Shown here in pieces: positions 8,345-21,130 of a DNA stretch of 64,000 nt (the stretch's first letter is position 1; each line of letters begins with the position of its first letter). The stretch comes from Pseudomonas nitroreducens. Its GTDB lineage: Bacteria > Pseudomonadota > Gammaproteobacteria > Pseudomonadales > Pseudomonadaceae. The position numbers and the translations under genes are program-made. The notes beneath the pieces were generated by a model, which saw only the letters and a list, made by a program, of their open reading frames with translations, made no database searches and was not told where the DNA came from. The stretch spans positions 1-64,000 of the forward strand of contig NZ_JACHLI010000024.1 in NCBI RefSeq assembly GCF_014204515.1, read 5' to 3'.

Positions 8345-9451
8345 ATGCGCACACTCAACGTCGATCTGGCCGATCGCAGCTACCCGATCTATATCGGTGA
8401 AGGGCTGCTGGATGATCCGCGCTACTTCGAGCCGCACATCCGTGGCCGCCAGGTAGCCATCGTCACCAACGAAACCATCGCGCCGCTGTACCTGGATCGA
8501 CTGCAGAAGACCCTGGCCGGCTACAAGGTCACCACGGTCGTGCTTCCCGACGGCGAGGCCTACAAGCAGTGGGAAACCCTGCAACTGATCTTCGATGGCC
8601 TGCTCACCGCGCGCCATGACCGCAAGACCACCCTGATCGCCCTGGGCGGCGGCGTCATCGGCGACATGACCGGTTTCGCCGCGGCCTGCTACCAGCGCGG
8701 CGTCGACTTCATCCAGGTGCCGACCACCCTGCTGTCCCAGGTCGACTCCTCGGTGGGCGGCAAGACCGGCATCAACCACCCGCTGGGCAAGAACATGGTC
8801 GGGGCCTTCTACCAGCCCCAGGCCGTAGTCATCGACACCGCGACCCTGAAGACCCTGCCGCCGCGCGAGCTGTCCGCGGGCCTGGCGGAAGTGGTCAAGT
8901 ACGGTTTCATCTGCGACGAGCCTTTCCTCACCTGGCTGGAAGCGCATATGAGCGACCTGCTCGCGCTGGAGACCAAGGCGCTGACCGAGGCTATCGAGCG
9001 CTCCTGCGCCGCCAAGGCCCGCGTAGTCGGTGCCGACGAGAAGGAAACCGGCGTGCGCGCCACCCTCAACCTGGGCCACACCTTCGGTCACGCCATCGAG
9101 ACCCACATGGGTTACGGCGTCTGGCTGCACGGCGAAGCCGTGGGTGCGGGAACCGTGATGGCACTTGAGATGTCGCATCGGCTGGGATGGCTGACGAAAG
9201 CCGAGCTCGATCGTGGCATCCGCCTGCTCGCCGCGGCGAAGCTGCCGGTGGTCCCGCCGCAGGAAATGAATGCCGAGCATTTTCTCGAGCACATGGCTGT
9301 CGACAAGAAAGTGCTCGATGGCCGTTTGCGTCTGGTCTTGCTCCAAGGGCTGGGGGGCGCGGTCGTGACCGCCGAATTCCCCCGTGAGATTCTGGAAGAA
9401 ACACTGCGCGCTGACTACCAGGCACTGGTCGGTCAGGCAGGAGAACACTGA
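8345..9451 (+). CDS. aroB: 3-dehydroquinate synthase
   Basis: Converts DAHP to 3-dehydroquinate, second step of the shikimate pathway, using NAD+ and a divalent metal. The start is the ATG at 8345, preceded by TGGGGG; this gives 368 aa, the family length. NAD-binding GGGVIGDMTGFAA and the substrate loop SQVDSSVGGKTGIN are present. The metal ligands lie in the AEVVKYG, LGHTFGHAIE and WLHGEAV segments. Follows aroK by about 50 bp and precedes the SPOR protein by six. Confidence 0.97.
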   Translation: MRTLNVDLADRSYPIYIGEGLLDDPRYFEPHIRGRQVAIVTNETIAPLYLDRLQKTLAGYKVTTVVLPDGEAYKQWETLQLIFDGLLTARHDRKTTLIALGGGVIGDMTGFAAACYQRGVDFIQVPTTLLSQVDSSVGGKTGINHPLGKNMVGAFYQPQAVVIDTATLKTLPPRELSAGLAEVVKYGFICDEPFLTWLEAHMSDLLALETKALTEAIERSCAAKARVVGADEKETGVRATLNLGHTFGHAIETHMGYGVWLHGEAVGAGTVMALEMSHRLGWLTKAELDRGIRLLAAAKLPVVPPQEMNAEHFLEHMAVDKKVLDGRLRLVLLQGLGGAVVTAEFPREILEETLRADYQALVGQAGEH

Positions 9452-9457
9452 GGTCCC

Positions 9458-11149
9458 ATGTCCAGCTTGCATGCCGATGAGGCCTTCCTGGCCCACTACC
9501 AGTTCAGCCACGATCCGTTCGCACCGCGGGTTCCCGGCTTCAAGTTCTTCCCGGCGCAGCGCAAGCCCGTGCTGGGCCAGCTGCACCACCTGGCGCGCTA
9601 CAGCCACCTGCTGCTGGCCGTCACCGGCCCGCTGGGCAGCGGCAAGACCCTGCTGCGCCAGGCGCTGGTGGCCAGCACCAACAAGGACGCGGTTTCCAGC
9701 GTGGTCATCTCCGGTCGCTCGGTGACCGACGAAGCCACCCTGCTGCGCCAGCTCGCCCAGGGCCTGGGCATCACCCAGACCAGCCTGGAAGCCATCCTCG
9801 CCAAGGTCGCCCAGCTGGCGATCACCGGCCAGGACGTCTACCTGCTGGTGGATGATGCCGAGCAACTGCGCGATGACGCCCTGGAAGTGCTGTTGCTGCT
9901 GTCCGCCGGCAACACCGAGGCGCGTCTGCACGTGTTCCTGTTCGGCGAGCCGGAGCTGCTGTCGCGGCTGGAGACGCTGTCCGAGGGCGAGGAGCGTTTC
10001 CACGCCATCGAACTGCAGCCCTACAGCGAGGAAGAGACCCGCGAGTACCTGGCGCAGCGTCTGGAAGGTGCTGGGCAGGGCATCGAGCTGATCTCCGCCG
10101 ACCTGCTGGCCGACATCCACGAACAATCCGGCGGTTGGCCCGGCACCATCAACCAGACCGCCCGCGACGCCATGATCGAGGCGATGCTGGCTGACCGTGG
10201 CGGCGCCCGCAAGGCCGCCGGCCCTGGCTTCAAGCTGCCGAAGAAGCACCTGGCGATCCTCGGCGTGGTCGCCATCGGCGTCATCGCTGCCTGGTTCATG
10301 CAGGGCAAGACCAGCAAGCCGGAGACTGCCAGCAACCCTGCTGTGCAGACCTCCTCGCAGCTGCCGCTGGGCGGCGCCACTGCGCAGCCGGGTGCCCAGC
10401 CGCAGCCCGATGCCCAGGGCAACGGCCCGTCGGTGGAGTTCGCCGGTTCCAACCAGCCGCTGCCGTTGCCGCTGGTCGGCGAGAGCCAACCGGTGATCCG
10501 CGAGCCGATGGCCCAGGCCGGCGGCCAGGAAGACGCCGACGATGGCGGCATGCCGTCCGCGGCCATCCCGCCGACCGTGACCACCTCCGCGCCGCCGTTG
10601 ACGCCGCTGGCCAATAACGGTCCCAAGCCGCTGAATCCGGTGCCGCCGGCGCCGACCCAGCAGCAGGCCGCCGTTCAGCCCGCTCCGACCACGGCGCCGA
10701 CGCCGCGTCCGGAACCGGTGAAGCCCGCCGCCACCGCAGCGGCCAAGCCTGCCCAGGCCGCCAAGCCGGCAGCCACCAAGCCCGCCACTACGGTTGCCAG
10801 TGCCAAGCCAGCAACCGCGGCGAGCAAGCCTGCGGCCACGACTGGCGGCAGCGCTGGTGGCAGCAGCTGGTATCAATCCCAGGCCGGTTCGCGCTACTCC
10901 GTACAGGTGCTGGGCACCGGTTCGGAGGCCAGTGCCAAGGCCTTCATCAGCCAGCAGGGTGGCGGCGATTACCGCTACTTCCGCAAGAACCTGCAGGGCA
11001 AGCCGTTCTACGTGGTGACCTACGGCAACTTCTCCGACCGCGCCGCCGCGCAGGCCGCGATCAAGAAGCTGCCGGCCAAGATCCAGGCTTCCAAGCCCTG
11101 GGCGCGGCCGTTCTCCAGCATCCAGCAGGACATCGCTGGGGCGCGCTGA
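9458..11149 (+). CDS. AAA ATPase/SPOR-domain protein (DamX-like cell division protein)
   Basis: A 563-residue protein with three parts. An N-terminal ExeA-type AAA domain carries Walker A GPLGSGKT (57-64) and Walker B YLLVDDAEQ. One membrane helix lies at about 263-281. A long Pro/Ala/Lys-rich periplasmic linker follows, then a C-terminal SPOR domain (YSVQVLGTGSEASAKAFI) that binds denuded septal peptidoglycan. This matches DamX, which sits after aroKB in many gammaproteobacteria and localises to the division septum. It ends 25 bp before a strong terminator. The role here is inferred from architecture and context. Confidence 0.9.
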   Translation: MSSLHADEAFLAHYQFSHDPFAPRVPGFKFFPAQRKPVLGQLHHLARYSHLLLAVTGPLGSGKTLLRQALVASTNKDAVSSVVISGRSVTDEATLLRQLAQGLGITQTSLEAILAKVAQLAITGQDVYLLVDDAEQLRDDALEVLLLLSAGNTEARLHVFLFGEPELLSRLETLSEGEERFHAIELQPYSEEETREYLAQRLEGAGQGIELISADLLADIHEQSGGWPGTINQTARDAMIEAMLADRGGARKAAGPGFKLPKKHLAILGVVAIGVIAAWFMQGKTSKPETASNPAVQTSSQLPLGGATAQPGAQPQPDAQGNGPSVEFAGSNQPLPLPLVGESQPVIREPMAQAGGQEDADDGGMPSAAIPPTVTTSAPPLTPLANNGPKPLNPVPPAPTQQQAAVQPAPTTAPTPRPEPVKPAATAAAKPAQAAKPAATKPATTVASAKPATAASKPAATTGGSAGGSSWYQSQAGSRYSVQVLGTGSEASAKAFISQQGGGDYRYFRKNLQGKPFYVVTYGNFSDRAAAQAAIKKLPAKIQASKPWARPFSSIQQDIAGAR

Positions 11150-11173
11150 AAGGTCGCACTGTCGCAGCAATGA

Positions 11174-11210
11174 AAAGCCGAGCCCCATTCCATGGGGCTC
11201 GGCTTTTTAT
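11174..11210 (+). terminator. Rho-independent terminator after the pil-aro-SPOR operon
   Basis: A 15-bp perfect stem (11174-11188 with 11192-11206), loop TCC, followed by a T-run. It closes transcription 25 bp after the SPOR gene. Confidence 0.92.
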
Positions 11211-11280
11211 TGGGTTGTGTCTTTGTCTGCATTCTTATAAAAATGCGACATCGGGTGTCGGCAGTGCGTCAAAAAAAACC

Positions 11281-11308
11281 GTGACGTCGCTTTCCCCGTG
11301 TGTACAAT
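11281..11308 (+). promoter_or_regulatory. Candidate sigma70 promoter for gltBD
   Basis: GTGACG at 11281-11286 and TACAAT at 11303-11308 are spaced by 16 bp. Transcription would begin near 11315, giving a leader of about 295 nt before gltB. The stretch 11211-11280 between terminator and promoter is AT-rich in places (A-run at 11271) and holds no gene. Confidence 0.5.
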
Positions 11309-11370
11309 GACCTCCCTTTGCCTATCGGAAACTTGCCGCTTGAGCGAGTAGACAGGCGAAGTGCTTGAAG

Positions 11371-11573
11371 AGGGTCTGCTGACGTTTCGTCATGGCCAGG
11401 GCCGGAACCGCCGCCACGTTGGGTAAGACGTGGCAACTCGCGCGGAACGGTCATTCCAGGTGAACCAGGGGCTACAGCGGCGCTGCCCGATAGAGGCGGC
11501 CCGAGCCTTTGGGGTGCGCGGGAAACGAGCCTGCACGGCGAAACAGGGCGATGGCGAAACGTCAGCAGACCCT
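11371..11573 (+). ncRNA. Structured leader RNA upstream of gltB (unidentified class)
   Basis: Positions 11371-11393 and 11551-11573 are complementary along 23 consecutive pairs (22 Watson-Crick and one G-U), enclosing about 157 nt. Inside is at least one clear hairpin: GCCACG at 11413-11418 pairs with CGTGGC at 11429-11434 around a 10-nt loop. The domain lies between the candidate promoter and gltB, ending 35 nt before the start codon. There is no T-run after the long helix, so it is not a simple terminator. I do not recognise it as a known riboswitch or sRNA family. It could be a cis-regulator of glutamate synthase or a processed sRNA. Confidence 0.6.
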
Positions 11574-11608
11574 GGAATTTATAAAAGTTTTGCCGGTGAG
11601 AGTTCCCT

Positions 11609-16054
<4,446 letters not shown>

Positions 16055-16083
16055 GCGCCTGAAGTTGTTGATGAGGTCACGAA

Positions 16084-17517
16084 ATGTCTGAACGTATGAA
16101 TTCTGATCGCCTGAACAATGACTTCCAGTTCATCGAAGTCGGGCGCAAGGATCCGAAGAAAAAACTGCTGCGCCAGCGCAAGCGCGAGTTCGTGGAAATC
16201 TACGACCTGTTCAAGCCGGCGCAGGCCGCTGACCAGGCGCACCGCTGCCTGGGTTGCGGCAACCCGTACTGCGAGTGGAAGTGCCCGGTGCACAACTTCA
16301 TCCCCAACTGGTTGAAGCTGGTCTCCGAAGGCAACATCCTCGCCGCCGCCGAGCTGTCCCACCAGACCAACACCCTGCCGGAAGTCTGCGGCCGGGTGTG
16401 CCCGCAGGACCGCCTGTGCGAAGGAGCCTGCACCCTGAACGACGGCTTCGGCGCGGTCACCATCGGCTCGGTGGAGAAGTACATCACCGACACCGCCTTC
16501 GCCATGGGCTGGCGCCCGGACATGTCCAAGGTCAAGCCCACCGGCAAGCGCGTCGCCGTGATCGGCGCGGGCCCGGCCGGCCTGGGCTGCGCCGACGTGC
16601 TGGTGCGCAACGGCGTGAGCCCGGTGGTGTTCGACAAGAACCCGGAAATCGGCGGCCTGCTGACCTTCGGTATCCCCGAGTTCAAGCTGGAGAAACAGGT
16701 GCTCTCGCGCCGCCGTGAAGTCTTCACCGGCATGGGCATCGAGTTCCGCCTGAACACCGAGATCGGCAAGGACGTCACCCTGGAGCAACTGCTCGATGAA
16801 TACGATGCCGTGTTCATGGGCATGGGCACCTACACCTACATGAAAGGCGGCTTCCCCGGCGAGGACCTGCCCGGCGTGCACGACGCGCTGGACTTCCTGA
16901 TCGCCAACGTGAACCGCAACCTGGGCTTCGAGAAGTCGCCGGAAGACTTCGTCGACATGAAGGGCAAGCGCGTCGTGGTGCTGGGCGGTGGCGACACCGC
17001 GATGGACTGCAACCGCACCTCGATTCGCCAGGGTGCGAAGAGCGTGACCTGCGCCTACCGCCGTGACGAAGAGAACATGCCCGGCTCGCGCAAAGAGGTG
17101 AAGAACGCCAAGGAAGAAGGCGTGAAGTTCCTCTTCAACCGCCAGCCCATCGCCATCGTCGGCGAGGACAAGGTGGAAGGCGTGAAGGTGGTCGAGACCC
17201 GACTCGGCGAGCCGGACGCCCGTGGCCGTCGCAGCCCCGAGCCGATCCCGGGCTCCGAGGAGATCATCCCGGCCGAAGCCGTGCTGATCGCCTTCGGCTT
17301 CCGCCCGAGCCCGGCGCCGTGGTTCGACCAGCACCAGGTGGAGATCGACAGCCAGGGCCGCGTCATCGCCCCGGCGGCCGCGCAGTTCAAGCACCAGACC
17401 AGCAACCCGAAGATCTTCGCCGGTGGCGACATGGTCCGCGGTTCCGACCTGGTGGTGACGGCGATCTTCGAAGGCCGTACGGCCGCCGAAGGCATCCTCG
17501 ACTACCTCGGCGTCTGA
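16084..17517 (+). CDS. gltD: Glutamate synthase small subunit
   Basis: FAD/NADPH oxidoreductase that supplies electrons to GltB. The 477-residue protein has two N-terminal cysteine clusters for 4Fe-4S centres (CLGCGNPYCEWKCPV and CGRVCPQDRLCEGAC), a FAD-binding VIGAGPAGLGCAD motif near 160 and an NADPH-binding VLGGGDTAMDC motif near 300. The ATG at 16084 is the family start. Co-transcribed with gltB; a repeat element and a terminator follow. Confidence 0.98.
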   Translation: MSERMNSDRLNNDFQFIEVGRKDPKKKLLRQRKREFVEIYDLFKPAQAADQAHRCLGCGNPYCEWKCPVHNFIPNWLKLVSEGNILAAAELSHQTNTLPEVCGRVCPQDRLCEGACTLNDGFGAVTIGSVEKYITDTAFAMGWRPDMSKVKPTGKRVAVIGAGPAGLGCADVLVRNGVSPVVFDKNPEIGGLLTFGIPEFKLEKQVLSRRREVFTGMGIEFRLNTEIGKDVTLEQLLDEYDAVFMGMGTYTYMKGGFPGEDLPGVHDALDFLIANVNRNLGFEKSPEDFVDMKGKRVVVLGGGDTAMDCNRTSIRQGAKSVTCAYRRDEENMPGSRKEVKNAKEEGVKFLFNRQPIAIVGEDKVEGVKVVETRLGEPDARGRRSPEPIPGSEEIIPAEAVLIAFGFRPSPAPWFDQHQVEIDSQGRVIAPAAAQFKHQTSNPKIFAGGDMVRGSDLVVTAIFEGRTAAEGILDYLGV

Positions 17518-17528
17518 GTGCGTCCCCT

Positions 17529-17599
17529 GTAGGGCGAATAAGGCGGAACGCCTTATCCGCCGTGGCGGATAACGCCTCTGGCGTTATGCGCCCTACGCG
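17529..17599. repeat. Extragenic palindromic repeat, copy 1 of 2
   Basis: A 71-bp element with outer arms GTAGGGCGNATAA / TTATGCGCCCTAC, each half also folding on itself (e.g. AAGGCGGAACGCCTT). A closely related copy lies at 23653-23740. It resembles the small non-coding REP/MITE-like repeats that scatter between Pseudomonas genes. It sits between the gltD stop and its terminator. Confidence 0.75.
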
Positions 17600-17631
17600 G
17601 ATGACGCAGCGACAAACTGTCGCGATGGACG

Positions 17632-17658
17632 AAAGGCACGGCACCCGCCGTGCCTTTT
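17632..17658 (+). terminator. Terminator after gltBD
   Basis: A 10-bp perfect stem (AAAGGCACGG at 17632-17641 with its complement at 17648-17657) with a 6-nt loop and a TTTT tail, 115 bp past gltD and 48 bp before hemE. Confidence 0.8.
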
Positions 17659-17705
17659 CGTTTGGGCTTTGCGAAAATGCCCGCACTTTTTTTCCGGATG
17701 CCGTT

Positions 17706-18770
17706 ATGACTGCCCTGAAGAACGATCGCTTCCTCCGCGCCCTGCTCAAGCAGCCCGTCGATGTCACCCCCGTCTGGATGATGCGCCAGGCCGGCCGCTA
17801 CCTGCCGGAGTACCGCGCCACCCGCGCCAAGGCCGGTGACTTCATGAGCCTGTGCATGAACCCGCAGATGGCCTGCGAAGTGACCCTGCAGCCGCTGGAC
17901 CGCTACCCGCAGCTGGACGCGGCGATCCTCTTCTCCGACATCCTCACCATTCCCGACGCCATGGGCCAGGGCCTGTACTTCGAGACCGGCGAAGGCCCGC
18001 GTTTCAAGAAGGTCGTGAGCAGCCTGGCCGACATCGAAGCCCTGCCGGTGCCCGATCCGGAGAAAGACCTGGGCTACGTGATGGACGCCGTGCGCACCAT
18101 CCGCCGCGAGCTGAACGGCCGCGTGCCGCTGATCGGCTTCTCCGGCAGCCCCTGGACCCTGGCCACCTACATGGTCGAAGGCGGCTCCAGCCGTGACTTC
18201 CGCAAGACCAAGGCGATGCTCTACGGCAATCCGCAAGCCCTGCACGCGTTGCTGGACAAGCTGGCGCAGTCGGTCACCAGCTACCTGAATGGCCAGATCC
18301 TGGCGGGTGCGCAGGCGGTGCAGATCTTCGACTCCTGGGGCGGCGCGCTGTCGGCGGCGGCCTATCAGGAGTTCTCGCTGGCCTATATGCAGAAGATCGT
18401 CGATGGCCTGATCCGCGAGCACGAAGGGCGCCGCGTGCCGGTGATCCTCTTCACCAAGGGCGGCGGCCTGTGGCTTGAGTCCATGGCCAATACCGGCGCC
18501 GAGGCCCTCGGCCTGGACTGGACCTGCGACATCGGCAGCGCCCGTGCCCGCGTCGGCGACAAGGTGGCCCTGCAGGGCAACATGGACCCGGCAGTCCTCT
18601 ACGCCAAGCCGGAGGCCATCCGCGCGGAAGTGGCGCGCATCCTTGGCGCCTTCGGCAACGGCAATGGGCATGTGTTCAACCTTGGCCACGGTGTCACTCC
18701 GGAGGTCGATCCGGCCCATGCCGGTGCCTTCTTCGAGGCGGTGCACGAGTTGTCGGCGCAGTATCACTGA
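17706..18770 (+). CDS. hemE: Uroporphyrinogen decarboxylase
   Basis: Converts uroporphyrinogen III to coproporphyrinogen III in heme synthesis; cofactor-free cytosolic enzyme. Starting at the ATG at 17706 it gives 354 aa, the family length. The signatures PVWMMRQAGRYLPEYR (near 20-35, with substrate-binding arginines) and GFSGSPWTLATYMVEG (near 140) are intact, and the C-terminal NLGHGVTPEVDP motif is present. The open frame runs upstream through the repeat element, but that part is not coding. Single-gene unit flanked by terminators on both sides, as after gltD in P. aeruginosa. Confidence 0.98.
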   Translation: MTALKNDRFLRALLKQPVDVTPVWMMRQAGRYLPEYRATRAKAGDFMSLCMNPQMACEVTLQPLDRYPQLDAAILFSDILTIPDAMGQGLYFETGEGPRFKKVVSSLADIEALPVPDPEKDLGYVMDAVRTIRRELNGRVPLIGFSGSPWTLATYMVEGGSSRDFRKTKAMLYGNPQALHALLDKLAQSVTSYLNGQILAGAQAVQIFDSWGGALSAAAYQEFSLAYMQKIVDGLIREHEGRRVPVILFTKGGGLWLESMANTGAEALGLDWTCDIGSARARVGDKVALQGNMDPAVLYAKPEAIRAEVARILGAFGNGNGHVFNLGHGVTPEVDPAHAGAFFEAVHELSAQYH

Positions 18771-18787
18771 GCCTGACTTTGCATCTG

Positions 18788-18815
18788 AAAAGCCCCGCGA
18801 ATGCGGGGCTTTTTT
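18788..18815 (+). terminator. Terminator after hemE
   Basis: AAAGCCCCGC pairs with GCGGGGCTTT around a GAAT loop, followed by a T-run, 18 bp past hemE. Confidence 0.92.
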
Positions 18816-18988
18816 GTACCTGGCCCAAATCTGGCTCCCTGGAGGAGCGGGTTTCTCCGCGATGCTCTTGCTTGTTGTTGGGTGTTTCTGCGTCGCTTCG
18901 GCGTGTGCGCGAAATCCGGGTTTCGCCCCCTCGGGCGACTCACTTTGGAAAGGCCCAAAGTAAGCAAAGGCCTTGCCCCTGCATCCGG

Positions 18989-19118
18989 TTTTTCGCCTAG
19001 GCGAAAAATTCCCTCGTTGAAGCGAAGTTTCAGGGGCCCGCCGCGAAGGGCCATCCCTGGCCCATCGCGGCTCTCGCGGCATCCATGCCGCTCAACCCCT
19101 GAAACTCCGCTTCAACGA
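18989..19118. repeat. Large imperfect palindrome in the hemE-gabP spacer
   Basis: Two nested structures. A perfect 20-bp palindrome lies at 18989-19008 (TTTTTCGCCT and its complement). Arms at 19014-19036 and 19096-19118 match at 22 of 23 positions around a 59-bp centre, which itself is palindromic (CGCGAAGGGCCAT...). The sequence before it (18830-18985) contains the segment GCCCAAAGTAAGCAAAGG. I recall similar blocks between genes of many pseudomonads, but could not search. No protein-coding potential is convincing here. The 18816-19427 spacer otherwise holds only this element and the REP cluster. Confidence 0.65.
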
Positions 19119-19205
19119 GGCCTCCTGAAAGGGGCATTCCGGAGTGCGCGGGTATTTCTCTGGAAGACCTTAAGAGCCAGAGCCTGAGTGGGGCATTGGC
19201 TCTTC

Positions 19206-19389
19206 GTAGGAGCGAGCTTGCTCGCGAACCCCGCCCAACTCGACATATCACCGCGAGCCATGCCCGGGATCACGCGCATGGCGCGCTCCTACAGTGGGCT
19301 GGGTGCTTTCGTACTCCCTGAGGCATATCGCGGACAGAGTCCGCTCCTACGAAAGCTGGCTCGAGCGTAGGAGCGGACTCCGTCCGCGA
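19206..19389. repeat. Cluster of four REP sequences
   Basis: Four copies of the Pseudomonas REP theme GTAGGAGCG(a/g)...CGCGA in alternating orientation: 19206-19228 (+), 19272-19293 (-), 19328-19351 (-) and 19366-19389 (+). The last two form a head-to-head pair with 14 bp between them. Each is a small hairpin. Such clusters are sites of RNA stabilisation, gyrase or RAYT-transposase activity in the literature; no RAYT gene is in this window. Confidence 0.88.
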
Positions 19390-19427
19390 TCGGCCTGAAT
19401 AACGCCGTACCCCGCCATGCAATAAAA

Positions 19428-19455
19428 AAAGCCCCGCTCAAGAGCGGGGCTTTTT
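19428..19455. terminator. Bidirectional terminator downstream of gabP
   Basis: AAAGCCCCGCTC (19428-19439) and its complement GAGCGGGGCTTT (19442-19453) around an AA loop, with an A-run on one side and a T-run on the other. It ends the leftward gabP transcript, 38 bp past its stop codon. Confidence 0.9.
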
Positions 19456-19492
19456 CGTTCCCTCATGGAGCCTCAGGCCCCGTCAGGACGCA

Positions 19493-20887
19493 TCAGGCGG
19501 CATCACCCACCAGGCCGGCTTCACGCTGGGCCTTGTGGCGGCGGCTGGAGACCAGCAGGCCGGAGCAGACCACCACGACGGTCAGCAGCGCGGTCGCGAC
19601 GACCTCCATGCGGTGATCCGGGCGGATCATCATGATCACCAGGGCGCCGACGATGAAGATGATCACCGCCCAGGTCAGCCAGGGGAACAGCCACATCTTC
19701 AGCTTCAGCTGGTGACCCTGGGCGAGCAGCTTCTTGCGCATGCGCAGCTGCGACAGGGCGATCACCAGGTACACCAGCAGGGCAATGGCGCCGGAGCTGG
19801 CCAGCAGGAAGTTGAACACTTCGGCCGGGGCCAGGTAGTTGGCGAAGGTGCACAGGAAGGCCATGGCGGTGGACAGCAGCACGGCATAGATCGGCGTGCG
19901 GCTGACGCTGGTCACCTGGGCGATCTTCGGCGCGTCGCCGCGCTTGCTCAGCGAATACATCATGCGCGAGGCGGTGTAGAGCGCCGAGTTCAGGCAGCTG
20001 GTGACCGAAACGAGGACGATGATGTCGACGATCAGCTTGGCGTACGGGATATGCAGGTGTTCCAGCACGGTCTGGTAGGAGCCCATGCTCACCAGGCGCG
20101 GATCGTTCCATGGCACCAGGCAGACCACGATGAGGATCGACAGCAGGTAGAACAGCGCGATACGCCAGATCACCGAGTTGGTGGCGCGGGTGATCTGCTG
20201 CTCCGGGTCCTTGGACTCGGTGGCGGCGATGGTGACGATTTCCGAGCCCATGAAGGAGAACATGGTGGTCAGCAGCGCGGCGAGCACGGCGCCCCAGCCC
20301 TTGGGCAGGAAGCCTTCGCTGGTCAGGTGGCCGATGCCGGAGACTTCGCTGTTGGGCGAGAAGCCGAAGATGGCTGCGCAGCCCAGCACCAGGAAGGCGA
20401 TGATCGAGACGACCTTGATCAGCGCCAGCCAGAACTCGAACTCACCATAGTTCTTCACGCTGAACAGGTTGGTCACGGTCAGCGCGGAGGTAATCACGAA
20501 GGCCAGCACCCAGATCGGCGCACCGGGGAACCAGGCGTGGATGATCGCGGCGGCGGCGTTGGCTTCCAGCGGGATCACCAGGACCCAGAACCACCAGTAC
20601 AGCCAGCCGATGGTGAAACCGGCCCAGTGGCCGATGGAGCGGTCGGCGTAGGTGGAGAAGGAGCCGCTGTCCGGCTGCGCGACGGCCATTTCGGCCAGCA
20701 TGCGCATCACCAGGACCACCAGCAGGCCGGCGACCAGATAGGAAATCATGACGGCCGGGCCGGCTTCGGCGATGGCGTGGCCGGAGCCTACGAACAGGCC
20801 CGCGCCAATGGCACCGGCGATCGAAAGCATCGTGACGTGACGATTTTGCAGGCCCTGGGAGAGCCCGGAAGAGGGGGTGCTGCTCAT
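19493..20887 (-). CDS. gabP: GABA permease-type amino acid transporter (APC/AAT family)
   Basis: Inner-membrane proton-coupled amino acid importer of 464 residues with about 12 membrane helices. It follows E. coli GabP almost block by block: RHVTMLSIAGAIGAGLFVGSG at the start, the MRMLAEMAVAQPDSGSFSTYAD segment, WLYWWFWVLVIPLEANAAA, and the SCLNSALYTASRMMYSLSKRGDAP loop. GABA is therefore the likely substrate, but close relatives carry other omega-amino acids. Transcribed leftwards, same direction as the MFS gene behind it but with a 243-bp gap that holds palindromes. A terminator follows. Confidence 0.88.
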   Translation of the reverse strand: MSSTPSSGLSQGLQNRHVTMLSIAGAIGAGLFVGSGHAIAEAGPAVMISYLVAGLLVVLVMRMLAEMAVAQPDSGSFSTYADRSIGHWAGFTIGWLYWWFWVLVIPLEANAAAAIIHAWFPGAPIWVLAFVITSALTVTNLFSVKNYGEFEFWLALIKVVSIIAFLVLGCAAIFGFSPNSEVSGIGHLTSEGFLPKGWGAVLAALLTTMFSFMGSEIVTIAATESKDPEQQITRATNSVIWRIALFYLLSILIVVCLVPWNDPRLVSMGSYQTVLEHLHIPYAKLIVDIIVLVSVTSCLNSALYTASRMMYSLSKRGDAPKIAQVTSVSRTPIYAVLLSTAMAFLCTFANYLAPAEVFNFLLASSGAIALLVYLVIALSQLRMRKKLLAQGHQLKLKMWLFPWLTWAVIIFIVGALVIMMIRPDHRMEVVATALLTVVVVCSGLLVSSRRHKAQREAGLVGDAA

Positions 20888-20950
20888 GCTTTACCTACAA
20901 CTACGGAGGGAATTGCGTACTGCGGGAGTCGAGGTCCGTTTCAGGATTCC

Positions 20951-21013
20951 AACAAGTCGTTCGACATGTTGAACGCAAGGATCGCGCCACATCCTGTTAC
21001 GACTTAAGTCGTA
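20951..21013. promoter_or_regulatory. Palindromic operator candidates upstream of gabP
   Basis: A perfect 16-bp palindrome TACGACTTAAGTCGTA lies at 20998-21013, 111-126 bp upstream of the gabP start. An imperfect one, ACAAGTCGTTCGACATGT, lies at about 20952-20969. Both contain AGTCG, suggesting one dimeric regulator. The rest of the 20888-21130 spacer shows no gene. Confidence 0.45.
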
Positions 21014-21130
21014 GGTTGGGAATTTATCTCACAACGCCCACCGAGCAGGCGTTGTCGGATCCGAGATTAATGTCTTTGTACGACCGTTCCACGTCGTTTT
21101 TAGGCATGCAGAAGATGATGTGTGTAGAAA

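Noticed and set aside
8327..11188. A 953-codon minus-strand frame opposite aroB and the SPOR gene
   Set aside because: Low-complexity Gly/Arg/His-rich translation, and the plus strand carries clear AroB and AAA/SPOR motifs in the same place.
11392..11463. A 23-codon open frame inside the gltB leader, a possible leader peptide
   Set aside because: No ribosome-binding sequence lies at a useful distance, the start is buried in the 23-bp helix, and the codons show no run of regulatory residues such as Glu or Gln.
18779..19370. Several open frames of 60-128 codons in the hemE-gabP spacer
   Set aside because: They run through terminators, the large palindrome and REPs, lack ribosome sites and have no family features.
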